Source: Pristionchus mayeri (Eukaryota; Nematoda; Chromadorea; Rhabditida; Neodiplogasteridae). Taken from it: DNA of 64,000 nt. The notes under the pieces were generated by a model. The model was given only the letters and a program-made list of their open reading frames with translations, did no database searches and had not been told where the DNA came from. This document shows positions 44,739 to 56,794 of the stretch, one piece after another; within the stretch, counting starts at the first letter, position 1; the number at the start of each line of letters is the position of its first letter. Made by a program: the position numbers and the translations under genes. The stretch covers positions 14,238,464 through 14,302,463 of the forward strand of contig BTRK01000003.1 of assembly GCA_036245805.1 (NCBI GenBank). The letters run 5' to 3'.

Positions 44739-47641
44739 ATGCGCCCACTTATTCTTTTCCTGGCACTGGTGGTCACTGCTGGCCACGGTAAGTAAAGTTT
44801 TGAGTTCCACATTTGGGTATTTGTCTTCCATTGCAAACACTCTCTAAACCTGTAGTATTGCGAGAAAATTAAGGGACCATTACCCTAATATCGAAATTAT
44901 ATAAGCTCATTAAAAAGAATACTCAGACTAGGGATGAATAAGCAAGAAATGAAACGAAGAGAGTCCTTTCCCACGAAGGCAAACCCTATGACAGAGTATA
45001 GTGTTATCTCTTGCAGCTGCGACGTGCAGCCAGTGCACGTTTGCAGCCGGGTCGGCAGCTGTGAAATCGGACTGCACCACCCTTGCGGACCACCGACTCA
45101 GCTGCGGCGGAGGATCGATCGGCAGTGGGGCGGTGAGGCAGTTACTAATGAGGAAATGACGTGAATCTGAGAATCGCGCTTTATATTTTGACCAACAATT
45201 AAAAATGTTTTCAAACTAAAAGTTGCAGGAGTCCTTAAGCAGCATCGTCTGCCTTGAGAGTGAGTGGTACGGAACAACGTGCGACGGCAAGGTTATACTT
45301 TGCACCACCTATGAATGTAGGCTGGCGAAAGAGAGCGATGAAAAATGTATTTTCTAGGGCTCTCTTATTGAAAAACTTGGTGTATCTTCGGGTAAGTTTC
45401 AGCTGCGTTACATAAAGAAATGATCGTCAGCTGTATAGAAAACCCGAAACACAGCTGACAAGAAATCACAAATTTTCCAATAAGAGAACCCTATTATTTT
45501 CTGCAGAGGTCATCTCGTCATACAGGCATCGCTGCTCGGCGCGTCCATCTCCGTAAGCTGCCCGCTCACTTGTGCATCTACTTGCGCCTCCGAACCGGTA
45601 TCTATAATTGATCTTTTGTATCATTTTCAGGCGTTTGCCCTTTGTTGTATCATTTTCGGGAGTGCTGCCCTGCTGAACTGTACAGTCAAAATTGGAAAAC
45701 ATAGACCAGTTCGGGGTTGGCGGCCACTTCCACGTGTATGGACGGGAAGGAAATGAGGGCGTGTGCGAACGGCGATCTGAGCATCGAGGTAAGAAATAAA
45801 AAAATAATTAATTAATTAAATACATCTTCACGCTGAACACGAAAGATGGCAATAACGAAAATAACGGTAAAGACAAAAGAGAGCGTGGTACAGTCCCTCG
45901 ATCTGAGTAAGAGAGATTAAATTTACTCGATTCTAGGACGCGCATTAATCTATTGTCGGTGCTAAAGGAGAGTCTCAGCGGAAGAGTGCTAGGGAGTGTC
46001 ACAACGAAGAATGCGCTCTTAATCGAAATTTCATATTTTCCTTTTCTCGAGAAAGAAGTAATTGTTATTACAAAATGCACCAACGGTTCAATTCGGATCG
46101 TGAAAAGAGATGCATCATGAGACAATCCAGGCAAACTCCGAGACATTCGACTTGAGCAAAGCAGTTTGCCTCAACGGCGAGAAGTGGCTTGGCTTCAGCT
46201 GTGATGGAAAGGCGAAATTGTTCCCTGGATCGCTCAAAGCGCGCTTTGGTAGGTATGCCTATTCGAGTTCGTATTTCGGGTCATTGTTTCTTTATTTCGG
46301 CGAGAAAACATTGGAAATCAAACGGCGAAGTCATATTCATTGAACTCTAGAGCGTTCTGTGGAAAATGATCTTCGCATTCTGTGCACTCTCTAGCCTGTC
46401 TGACAGCAAGGTCATACATACCATTAAAGGAGGAGTAAATGCAAACGCGCGCCCGGTTAGAATATGTTTCACCTAAGGACGCACTCTCTTCAAGTTGCGT
46501 GCTATCTGGACCCCTTTCCTGAGCTTTCCCTGATCTGGCTCCCAGCCAACTTGCTATAACTCTGTTCGGAATGGAGATATCAATGTTAAAATTTCGGAGC
46601 TTCTTATCGTTGTGGAGCTCTAGGCAGTGCTTATGATAGCTTCAAAAATTAAAAAAAAAGAATTTTGAGTTTACTCCTCCTTTAAATGAGAAATAAAGGA
46701 AAAACTGCAAACGTGGATTTTTCATTATCATTGCCTAGCTTTCCCTAACGATAAGAGACTCCTAAAATTACACGTTTGTATCTCTGCTATGAACTGAATT
46801 ATTGGAACTTGGCTGATTGCCAGCCATGGACATCAAGGGAAATGGCTCAGGGAACGATCGAGCGAGTAACCCCCTCGTTTGTCTAATCGCGTGCGATCGC
46901 GTTGACTCCTTCTTTAAGTGTGTAAGCACTACACGTCGGACGTCGCTCAGTGCACCGCAGCCGCCGCATGTCTTGGGCTAGTTTGTGCAGAGCCGACTAA
47001 GCTGAGCACGACGGAAATCGCCTGCCCGCCAACGCATCCGACCGTGCTACTGGTGAATTTGTTTGAAAAGCGCTCCAGGAGTTCAAGATACTTCCCCGCA
47101 CTAGGTCGATGAATTCTGAATTCTGATGAATTCTGTAGGAGTTTCACAGTATATTACCATATTTTCAAAAAGTCTTCATTGAAAATACTGCAGAAGGGCA
47201 CTATTTTTGGTTACCATCCCGAAGGTTATCATTAGCGTTCTATTATTGGAATTTGTTGTATCATTTGCAGATATGCTTCACGTGTATTTAGTGTAAATGA
47301 AACATATCTGAAAATGATACAAAAAATTTTCAATAAGAGAACTCTAGTGATCACCCGACCTAGCGCCCCCAAGGGCACGTTCCTTCTCTGCCCACACTTT
47401 TCGCAGCCGCGATTTATGTAAAGGAATCAGCTTAATTAGAACATCATATTAATAGGTATATTTAGAATTTTTATATTTATTTTGTCAGATGGAAGCGGAG
47501 CCTAAATTCTATTCGACGGAGGATATGATATGCTCGAACGGCATCTGGATGGGATCCTACGGCGGAGGGACACCGGAAATGATTCCAGTTGCGGTCACCT
47601 CAATCGCCTGCTATAATGCCACAATTACGAGTGGTAAATAA
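44739..47641 (+). CDS. secreted C6/DUF281-like cysteine-rich protein
   Basis: Seven exons with closing phases: 44739-44787, 45017-45132, 45229-45291, 45705-45788, 46131-46211, 46951-47052 and 47489-47641 (stop 47639-47641), about 215 aa. It starts with the signal peptide MRPLILFLALVVTAGHA. Three cysteine modules follow. Module 1 is CSQC...CTTL...CGGG with VCLESEWYGTTCDGK. Module 2 ends VCLNGEKWLGFSCDGK. Module 3 holds CLGLVC with ICSNGIWMGSYGGG. This matches the style of nematode C6 and DUF281 extracellular domains; their function is unknown. The exon 5 donor would be GC (AAGGCG), at exactly the place where exon 3 has GT (AAGGTT). A longer exon ending at 46248 is the alternative, but it breaks frame. 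Foldbacks lie in three introns. Confidence 0.75.
45356..45492. repeat. short foldback in intron 3 of the C6-like gene
   Basis: AGGGCTCTCTTATTG at the left mirrors CAATAAGAGAACCCT at the right. An inner hairpin contains CAGCTG strings. Same terminal family as 2493-2616 and 47234-47345. Confidence 0.65.
46428..46681. mobile_element. TTAA-flanked MITE (piggyBac-like), copy 3
   Basis: AGGAGGAGTAAA...TTTACTCCTCCT with TTAA at 46424-46427 and 46682-46685. The interior (GCGCGCCCGGTT, CTGAGCTTTCCCTGAT) matches the copies at 3930 and 14922 at moderate identity. It lies in an intron of the C6-like gene. Confidence 0.8.
47234..47345. repeat. short foldback in intron 6 of the C6-like gene
   Basis: AGCGTTCTATTATTGG mirrors CAATAAGAGAACTCT. 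The inner arms TGTATCATTTGCAGATATG and CATATCTGAAAATGATACA are complementary. Confidence 0.65.
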
Positions 47642-48954
47642 GGTGCACAAGCAATATAGCGATTGGGTGCGAACAGCAAGTAAGATACTTTTTTTGCGAA
47701 TATAATACAATTTAGATAATTAATTCAGATGGCATCATCCATTCTCAACCAACGTAATTTCGAAAGGGAGTTTGCTCCTGATTTATGGTATCTCCGTTCC
47801 TTGTGATGTAGACCATGAATAGTGCTCAATAATCTGCCTCGTATGAACTTGATAAAACAATTCATCTTATCGTTTCCCTCTTCCTCTTCGTATACCTCAG
47901 CTGATGGGTTAACTAAAATACGAAATTTGAACTGTTGGTACTCTCGAGACGAATCTTCCTCCCTATCAATCGGACTGTAGATATTTTTCCTTTGTTCATC
48001 TCATTATTTCTTTTTCTAACTACAATGAAACGTTACTGAAATTCTGAATTTCTTTTCTCATGTCTCTCCTAACTGATCGGCGAGAGAACATTCTACTTGA
48101 GGAGAATTAAGGCAGAATTAATCCCATTCATTCGAAGATCAGCGGACAATAGAGCGGTCTAAAATGCGAGGTTTTATGCTGCTCCTAAGTCAGATCGAAA
48201 TTGGGAAAAATGGCACACACAATCTCTGCGGACAAGGTTTAGCCACTTTCCTGAACAAACGCGATATCGATATCTTCACTACCCGCTGAGGAGATAACTT
48301 TGGAGTGTGAAAAACGGTCGTTTTTAGCGTTTTTTCGCACAATATTCCATGCTGCTAATGAACGAAATCGAAATAGAAAAATCGGGTGCACTCAATCTGT
48401 CCCAAAAGTGTTTAGGTAACTTTCTGCACAAACGCGATAACAATATCTTCACTCCCCACTGAGGAGATAGCTGTGAGGTGCTCAAAAAAGGCATTATCCT
48501 TCGAATTTTGTTATGTTTCGACGAAAACGTAAAAGCGACTGACACGATGTGCCCGGAAAATTCTAAAATCAGATGTGTTTCGCTCTTGAAATACCCGGGG
48601 AAAATGAGATGTAGCTGACACCAAAAACACTCTGTATATGTTTCACAGTAATTATTAAGGAATAGACTGGAATCGGAGGAGATACGAGGGATTTTCCACA
48701 AACCGATTCACGGGATGATAACAGGCCACAGTGAAAGACCCAAATAGTCCAGAAAATCGATCTGCCCCGCAAATTAGGTTTCTTCCTCCATTTGACACGC
48801 TGTGTATTCCAGTTGAGAGCACAGATAATGCAGAAAACTAGGAACACTGTCCTCGACTGTCTTCCCACTGATCGGAGAGAGAAGATGCAGGTGAATTACT
48901 AATGTACGGTCAATTAAGTTGGCGAAGATCACCCGTTTTTTATGGTCGGTAGCC
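47642..48954. other. no gene recognised; contains a direct repeat
   Basis: About 48185-48330 and 48360-48500 are diverged direct repeats sharing AAACGCGATA, ATATCTTCACT and GCTGAGGAGATA. The stretch 48806-48905 recurs inverted at 58141-58235 (CTGATCGGAGAGAGAA). Open frames here resemble nothing known. Confidence 0.45.
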
Positions 48955-49376
48955 CGTTTTTTGGGGGGCGGACAATCCGGCAACGGACAATCCAGCAACG
49001 GGACGCTCTTCGCTGGAGATTCGAGATAGCCGCTTGGGTGTTGTTTCATTGTAACCAGTACCTGATACCCTACCTTTGCATATACAATTCTTGTTGCAAG
49101 GTGAACTTGATTTTCACTCCATATCTATGTATAGGGTTCATGGTCCAAAATTGTGAATTTGAGGGGAAAATCATGGTTAGATAAACACCAAATATCGTAA
49201 CTAATCGATACTCATGTTACCGGGATACAGTAATTCCTGGAATATGAATTGGTTACGATGTTTGGTGTTTATCTAACCATGATTTTCCACTCAAATTCTC
49301 AATTTTGGACCATGAACCATGAATACATAGATATGGAGTGGAACTCAAGTTCGCCTTGCAACAAGAATTGTATATG
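48955..49376. mobile_element. foldback MITE related to 12803-13308
   Basis: Left end GGGGGGCGGACAATC followed by AACGGACAA, as in 12803-13308. The inner palindrome 49079-49376 has near-perfect arms (CATATACAATTCTTGTTGC; GGTTCATGGTCCAAAATT). The matching outer right end is not seen, so it is truncated on the right. Confidence 0.65.
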
Positions 49377-49599
49377 AAGCCGTTCACCTAATCGAGCAAG
49401 GTCTGGCGCATCATTTTTTCGAAAATTTGAGGAAAGGGGTTCTCGAGGGTGCTGATCATACCTGCCCACACTGCCGGTAAACCCCATGACCCCCTATTCG
49501 TGGATTTTGAGTGACTGACACTCGGTTGTCATGGTCGATAATGTTGTGGTAGGTCATGGTGTAATCAAGTCCAACTACCGTACCAACTTACACTATGGG

Positions 49600-49750
49600 A
49601 CTACAGTAATCTAAATTACAGTAACCCAGTTACCGTAACCTCGGTTCCTTGGAGCAACTTTAGTTCCTTGGGTCAAACTTTTTACAAAAATCATCAATCA
49701 ATATTATTGATGTTCTTACAGTAACCTACCGTAACCCTCGCTACCGTATA
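49600..49750. repeat. degenerate ACCGTAAC/TACAGTAA repeat
   Basis: Many short TACAGTAA, TTACCGTAAC and CTACCGTA strings in close succession. A low-order simple repeat; I infer no function. Confidence 0.55.
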
Positions 49751-49763
49751 CCCATTGGCCAAT

Positions 49764-50778
49764 TCAATTCAATTCAATTATTTATCACGTCAGGCAATAG
49801 TGCTCAGGTGAGGATGGGTCTGTACTCTTCACAAGCTGTACTCCACCAGAGGGGTCCTATCGCTCTCTTGAGATCATCGCGCCATCGGACCTTGGGGTGG
49901 CCTTGATGGCGCGCACGGTTGTAGGGCGTCCACACGGTAGTCGCACGCGTCCAGTGGTTGACTTGCATCTCCCGTAACTTAAGCGCCCATTTTGCTTTGC
50001 ATCTGAGGGCCTCCTTATTCCAGTCGCGTACTCCAGTGATCTCCCGCAGTCTCTCGTTTCTCATTCGGTCCTTGAGTCTCCAGCCATTCTGCGCTCCATC
50101 TTCCTGAGTGTGACATTGAGACGTTCCTTGTCGCTTGCTCGAAGTGCCCACGTCTCACTCCCGTAAAGTACGGTTGATTTGACGCAGGAGTCGAAGAGGC
50201 GTCTCTTTGTCTTCATGGGTAGAATGCGACTGGCAAGTAGGTGAGAAAGCTTGCTCCATGCAGCCCAACCCAATCGAATTCGGTGTTCCAGTTCGGCAGA
50301 GGGATCAAGGGGGAGAGCGATCTTCCCGCCAAGATAGGTGGCTGAATCAGCGAAGCAGAACACTTGATTATTGATTACGATGGGTGATCGAGTGGTGGTG
50401 CATGAGGTGAGGAGGACTGTCTTCGAAGCGTTGACTTCGAGTCCGACTCTTGAACAGGCCTCTACCAACTTCCTTAGCATCTTCTCCATTTCCGAACGGT
50501 TCTTGGCAATGAGTGCGACATCATCGGCATACTCCAGATGACAAAGATATCTTCCGTCAATCCGGAGTCCGCAGTCCTCCCAGTCGATGTCGTCCATTGC
50601 GAGGCGGAGTACAGCGTTGAAGAGGCGTGGGGACAAAGTGTCTCCCTGTCGGACTCCTCTCTTCACCTGCACGGGCACCACATCTCCGTTCACTCTGATG
50701 AGGGTCGAAGACGACTCATAGAGGCGCCGAAGGAGATGCACGAGGGTTGGGTGTACTCCGCCTTACAGAGAGCTTTGT
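49764..50778 (-). mobile_element. 5'-truncated RTE-like non-LTR retrotransposon
   Basis: A 13-bp direct repeat CCCATTGGCCAAT flanks the insert exactly (49751-49763 and 50779-50791). The low-coordinate end is a short TTGAA repeat tail read on the minus strand. The high-coordinate end cuts into the reverse transcriptase frame. 5' truncation, a simple-repeat 3' tail and a target duplication over 10 bp are hallmarks of target-primed reverse transcription. Confidence 0.9.
49804..50741 (-). pseudogene. reverse transcriptase fragment of the RTE-like element
   Basis: The minus strand shows RT motifs VRQGDTLSPRLFN and LEYADDVALIAKN (the YADD active site), then the C-terminal thumb region up to LRKMERRM. 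The frame shifts at about 50085-50110, and the homologous C-terminus continues in another frame (RMRNERLREITGVRDW, HPKVRWRDDL) to the stop at 49804. The endonuclease and the first RT motifs are missing through truncation. Dead copy. Confidence 0.85.
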
Positions 50779-50892
50779 CCCATTGGCCAATCACGAACTA
50801 ACTTTTTTTTCTAAATGATAAAATTCAGTTCTTTCCTCAATATTGTGTAACTTTTTGAGGAAATTTTATTTTTATTTTTTTCATCATTAAAT

Positions 50893-50970
50893 CATGGCCG
50901 AGTGGCTAACGAGGTTGCCTTGGAAACCGAAGGTAGTGGGTTCGAGTCCATCAAGTGTGAAACATCTTTG
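50893..50970 (+). other. tRNA-like sequence (tRNA pseudogene or SINE head)
   Basis: An A-box-like TGGCCGAGTGG is followed at normal distance by a B-box GGTTCGAGTCC, the Pol III promoter of Ser/Leu-type tRNAs. The acceptor stem does not pair and the anticodon stem is poor, so it is unlikely to be a working tRNA. A SINE with downstream body to about 51120 is possible; I see no second copy in the window. Confidence 0.55.
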
Positions 50971-51212
50971 CCGTGCTTCGAGGAGTTTGTTGAAGGTAAG
51001 AGGAGTTACCGTAATCACTCCTACCGTACCCCAGTACGGTGGGTCAACCCAAGTTCGCTGGGTCAGATTCATCATTCGATATTACAAACACAGTGTCATC
51101 ATGCCAGCAATTAGGGCGGCAATATTTTAACCTGTTATTATATAATATATCACACGTATCACGAGCCAGTGGATGTGTGCGGGAACATTTTTAAAAAAGT
51201 TGTGCTAGATTT

Positions 51213-53376
51213 AACTCATCTTATAGTGGTAGAACACCCTAGGCATAAGATTTCGAAAAATTTGGGTCATTGGTCCCAGAGCCGTCAACTAGGAATTCTC
51301 CGGTTTTGCACCCGGCTACGCTGTATTTCAGCTCCCAGATGCACACCGAATCTCAAATAAAGCAATTGGTAATTCCAGACATCATTCAATGTAAGTTAGA
51401 TGGCAGTGAAAGAGTGTGAAATCAGCGTGTTCGAAAAAATCGGTTTTCGAAACCTCGATTTTTCTCAAGTTTGAGCATTATCACGGGTCTCCTGTAAAAG
51501 TGTAGGAAAACTGGCCCGTTTGGCTACTAGAAAATATTTTGTATCTCAGATTTCGATTAAACTTGGTTGATGGACACCATTGGGGGTCAGAAGAAGATCA
51601 ATCCACTTATTTTGGTGAAATCTGCACATTATCGATTTTTGTGATCTACTGCGATAAATTGACGTCTTTCAGTCAATTTTGATCGCACAGAGAACATTTT
51701 TTTTGCATTTTGTTCAAAATTGAGAGATCTACAACTTCCTCATCGTAGGACCAACGGGCAAATCACGTCTTCATAGTGAAAATTGCGAAAAACTGATTTC
51801 GTGATGAGAATATCGATTTTTTGGCTTCGTATACCAAAAACACCATCGTTTTTATTCTTTATATGGAATCTCCATACAAAATTAGGGGGTGTCTATGTTG
51901 ACCATTTTTCATATCTCTGTCCTTGGAATATCGATTTAATATGGGTGATTCTCGACTTTTCTGGACTTGGTTATTTTTTACAGATTTCGTTATTTGGCCA
52001 TATTTCGGTTCAACGTGGTCCAATCGTGCAGTCAAAAAATCCAATCGATAGCTCTCAACAAGTTCTATAAATTCTTCTAAGAGCTTCTAATAGCTACGAC
52101 TCTTCGTTTTCAAGTTATTTGAAGAAAACTGTCTGAAACGGGTAAAATTGTGATATTTCAGCTACAAATTTCGCATGAGAAGCGTTTTATCACTGGATTT
52201 GCATCTTAAAAATGTTTTTAGACATTGTTAACCATTTTTTGTTTCATTCTCGCTCAAATTCATGCAATTATCTTCTCCAATTATCGTATTTATTCCAAAA
52301 TGGAGGTATGATATTCATAGTTCACGTGTTGCACGTGGTATATCGGGTTTCTCCCCATGATAATGTCTTGAAATTTGATCAGAAATGTCTAAAAACATTT
52401 CTAAGATGCAAATCCAGTGATAAAACGCTTCTCATGCGAAATTTGTAGCTGAAATATCACAATTTTACCCGTTTCAGACAGTTTTCTTCAAATAACTTGA
52501 AAACGAAGAGTCGTAGCTATTAGAAGCTCTTAGAAGAATTTATAGAACTTGTTGAGAGCTATCGATTGGATTTTTTGACTGCACGATTGGACCACGTTAA
52601 ACCGAAATATGGCCAAATAACGAAATCTGTAAAAAAAAGTCCAGAAAAGTCGAGAATCACCCATAGTAAATCGATATTCCAAGGACAGAGATATGAAAAA
52701 TGGTCAACATAGACACCCCCTAATTTTGTATGGAGATTCCATATAAAGAATAAAAACGATGGTGTTTTTGGTATACGAAGCCAAAAAATCGATATTCTCA
52801 TCACGAAATCAGTTTTTCGCAATTTTCACTATGAAGACGTGATTTTTGAGGAAGTTGTAGATCTCTCAATTTTGAACAAAATGCAAAAAAAATGTTCTCT
52901 GTACGATCAAAATTGACTGAAAGACGTCAATTTATCGCAGTGGATCACAAAAATCGATAATGTGCAGATTTCACCAAAATAAGTGGATTGATCTTCTTCT
53001 GACCCCCAATGGTGTCCATCAACCAAGTTTAATCGAAATCTGAGATACAAAATATTTTCTAGTAGCCAAACGGGCCAGTTTTCCTACACTTTTACAGGAG
53101 ACCCGTGATAATGCTCAAACTTGAGAAAAATCGAGGTTTCGAAAACCGATTTTTTCGAACACGCTGATTTCACACTCTTTCACTGCCATCTAACTTACAT
53201 TGAATGATGTCTGGAATTACAAATTGCTTTATTTGAGATTCGGTGTGCATCTGGGAGCTGAAATACAGCGTAGCCGGGTGCAAAACCGGAGAATTCCTAG
53301 TTGACGGCTCTGGGACCAATGACCCAAATTTTTCGAAATCTTATGCCTAGGGTGTTCTACCACTATAACATGAGTT
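51213..53376. repeat. 2.16 kb near-perfect palindrome
   Basis: Two arms of about 1.08 kb mirror around 52295 with few mismatches. The same small frame appears on opposite strands at 51783-52070 and 52559-52822. An unpaired left extension (51158-51212, TATCACGAGCCAGTGG) matches the end of the foldback at 60305-62028, as do CCGGTTTTG and CAGCTCCCAGATG. So it is a second, right-truncated member of that family. Non-coding. Confidence 0.9.
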
Positions 53377-53500
53377 TTATTTCAACTGGCGACGGAACCG
53401 AGGTGGTTCGATGGTGAAACTGGCCAGTAAGATTAAAAATAAATACTATTTCCTCAATGATATTTCACTTTAGTGTAAGCCTGGCATGCCAAGAACACTC

Positions 53501-54787
53501 TTAGGTCTCTAGAGGCGATGATCCAGAGATGGGAGCAAGCAGAGAAATGAACCAGTGAACACTCTTTCGCAGTTGCCACGTCTCTCACTGATCGGCGAGA
53601 GAGCAATTACTAGCAAACTGCAGACAGTTGATCAACTTATTGAAGATTAGGCAGCAAGTTGGGAATCATTACCTCTATTCCGTTGCTCTTTTTTGGTGTA
53701 GAAAATGCGTGACACAGAATTTATATTTCTTCATTGTGAGTGCTATCTCGGCATTGCAACATGTTCTCTTCATGATTCTCTTGGACAATTAGCTATTATA
53801 AGAGCAATACATTCAATTAACAAAGACCTTTTACGAATTTGTTGAGTTTCAGTCAAGTTTGGGTGATGAAGCATACTTCAACTGAATTTATTTCGACAAA
53901 ATTAAAATTTGCTACTAGTCGGTAGCAAAATGAGATATAAAGATGGCGTTTGTCTAGAAATGGTCAGAAACCCTATTCGAAGAGATTGTCCAACCAGTCT
54001 TAGGTCTCTAGAGGCGATGATCCAGAGATGGGAGCAAGCAGAGAAATGATCCAGTGAACACTCTTTCGCAGTTGCCACGTCTCTCACTGATCGGCGAGAG
54101 AGCAATTACTAGCAAACTGCAGACAGTTGATCAACTTATTGAAGATTAGGCAGCAAGTTGGGAATCATTACCTCTATTCCGTTGCTCTTTTTTGGTGTAG
54201 AAAATGCGTGACACAGAAATTTATATTTCTTCATTGTGAGTGCTATCTCGGCATTGCAACATGTTCTCTTCATGATTCTCTTGGACAATTAGCTATTATA
54301 AGAGCAATACATTCAATTAACAAAGACCTTTTACGAATTTGTTGAGTTTCAGTCAAGTTTGGGTGATGAAGCATACTTCAACTGAATTTATTTCGACAAA
54401 ATTAAAATTTGCTACTAGTCGGTAGCAAAATGAGATATAAAGATGGCGTTTGTCTAGAAATGGTCAGAAACCCTATTCGAAGAGATTGTCCAACCAGTCT
54501 TAGGTCTCTAGAGGCGATGATCCAGAGATGGGAGCAAGCAGAGAAATGATCCAGTGAACACTCTTTCGCAGTTGCCACGTCTCTCACTGATCGGCGAGAG
54601 AGCAATTACTAGCAAACTGCAGACAGTTGATCAACTTATTGACGATTAGGCAGCAAGTTGGGAATCCTCTATTCCGTTGCTCTTTTTTGGTGTAGAAAAT
54701 GCGTGACACAGAATTTATATTTCTTCATTGTGAGTGCTATCTCGGCATTGCAACATGTTCTCTTCATGATTCTCTTGGACAATTAAC
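53501..54787. repeat. 500-bp tandem satellite, about 2.6 copies, ending in a gap
   Basis: TTAGGTCTCTAGAGGCGATG starts at 53501, 54000 and 54500, giving a period of 499-500 bp with near-identity. Each unit holds CTCTCACTGATCGGCGAGAGAG. The third unit runs into the N gap. A diverged inverted piece of the unit is at about 59103-59165. Confidence 0.95.
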
Positions 54788-55287
54788 NNNNNNNNNNNNN
54801 NNNNNNNNNNNNNNNNNNNNNNNNNNNNNNNNNNNNNNNNNNNNNNNNNNNNNNNNNNNNNNNNNNNNNNNNNNNNNNNNNNNNNNNNNNNNNNNNNNNN
54901 NNNNNNNNNNNNNNNNNNNNNNNNNNNNNNNNNNNNNNNNNNNNNNNNNNNNNNNNNNNNNNNNNNNNNNNNNNNNNNNNNNNNNNNNNNNNNNNNNNNN
55001 NNNNNNNNNNNNNNNNNNNNNNNNNNNNNNNNNNNNNNNNNNNNNNNNNNNNNNNNNNNNNNNNNNNNNNNNNNNNNNNNNNNNNNNNNNNNNNNNNNNN
55101 NNNNNNNNNNNNNNNNNNNNNNNNNNNNNNNNNNNNNNNNNNNNNNNNNNNNNNNNNNNNNNNNNNNNNNNNNNNNNNNNNNNNNNNNNNNNNNNNNNNN
55201 NNNNNNNNNNNNNNNNNNNNNNNNNNNNNNNNNNNNNNNNNNNNNNNNNNNNNNNNNNNNNNNNNNNNNNNNNNNNNNNNNNNNNNN
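54788..55287. other. assembly gap of exactly 500 N
   Basis: A round-length run of N, so the true size is unknown. It interrupts the satellite. Any open frame drawn through it is meaningless. Confidence 0.99.
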
Positions 55288-56794
55288 GTAAAAGGGTGTC
55301 GTGCTACAGATTTTTAATGCAGATTATGAAAAAAACATATCAGGTTTATGCATACGTTTTGTCGTATTTTTAATTTTTTAGATTAAGGTATACTACACTA
55401 TTTGTGTTTTATCGATTTACATATGGATTTAAATATTCGATGTGTGCTTACATCCTCTTCCTAGCGCACTTTAGTATAGGCCGAAATAATCAGTATTACG
55501 GTCACAGTGTGAAGTCAAAGTGACTTCATTGGAGTTCCGAACTAATTGTTTAACGAACAAGAACGCTGCAGAGGGGCAAAGCTAGGACAAATCCAAAGGC
55601 GTATGCGTAAAGTACTATCAGCTGGGTGTACATTACCATATGAGAACTGAATTTCCCACTGAATTCCTGCTTGAAACTGGGGACCAATTTGAAAGTTTAT
55701 GTCTACTGAAGATGGTCAGAATCAGTTTCGCTCACCGTGCTTTTTGCAACGAACAAGGTATTGATTTAATTTACAATAAATTTTGAAGATCCTTTCCTAC
55801 ACATTTCATATTTTAATTCTGGTGAGCATTCAACTCCCCAAGAAGAAAACGTATGTTTTCCAATTTGATATCTATAATTTGAGATCCAAAACTACACTTT
55901 CGATGACAGCCTGATTCAATGCTTGATAGGAAGGCTTATTTTTCGTTATTAACCACACATATTCCTCATGTCCTATCACTCAGTGAATCGGCAAAATTGG
56001 AGGCCAGCTGCATTTAAAAGATGATTTGATGTTATCATGAACACCGAAAGTGAACAATTGAGCTAATGTTGTCAATAATTACCATTTTGAAAAATGTCAT
56101 TTCCTATGAGCTGGAATAATCAGAGACTTAAATAGTTACGATGATTACATATCCCTATACTTAGGGTTTTAAGTGCCCCTATACATAAGTCTATGCCTTC
56201 AATCGTTAAAGAATGATGTCTGATCAACTAAGTTGCGTTCCGTCTGAGATCATTGTATTCATTCGATCGTAATTCATGGCTGATAGATTCAGTAACCTCA
56301 TAGTACATAATATCTGAAAGGGTAACCAACGGGCATCTCAATGATGTATGCAAGACTATGTAAGGAAGTGTGTTCGTTGAAAACGAGGTGATTGAACATT
56401 TTTGAATTTTTTTTGATTTATTCTAATTTCAACAAACTCCGTTTTCTCGTATTAACAAAGAGCAATGGTAGATCCAAACATATGCGGTAACAGTGCTATC
56501 TTATCCCTATTTAAGTATATGTGGATAGGCTGTTATCATTTGTGGAAATCATTTTATGGTATATCAAATTTCATGCCGAAAATGCGACAAAACTTATGCA
56601 ACATAATACATGTGTACATGAAATAAAAATATAAAAAGCAAAATTAAAGATAGGTGAAATTGGCATTTTTCACTCAAACATGGCTTACTGAAGAAAAAGT
56701 GGTAAATTTTATTTTTGTTCTTTCTTCATCAAATTTTTCCAAAGTATTATTGGGATAACACACAGGTGGAAAATATTATTGTGGAAGGCCATCT
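55288..56794. other. AT-rich stretch, nothing recognised
   Basis: No exon chain, palindrome or tandem repeat could be supported on either strand. Confidence 0.4.

Noticed and set aside
48324..48701. 125-aa minus-strand frame
   Set aside because: Overlaps a diverged direct repeat; no recognisable domain, signal peptide or splice context.
51783..52822. Open frames of 95 and 87 aa starting MRKTDFVMRISIFW on both strands
   Set aside because: They are the same sequence in the two arms of a palindrome, with no homology and no splice context.
53501..54787. CRISPR-like array
   Set aside because: Units are contiguous 500-bp repeats without spacers, and the sequence is eukaryotic.
54699..55373. 224-aa frame across the N run
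   Set aside because: Most of the translation is the assembly gap.
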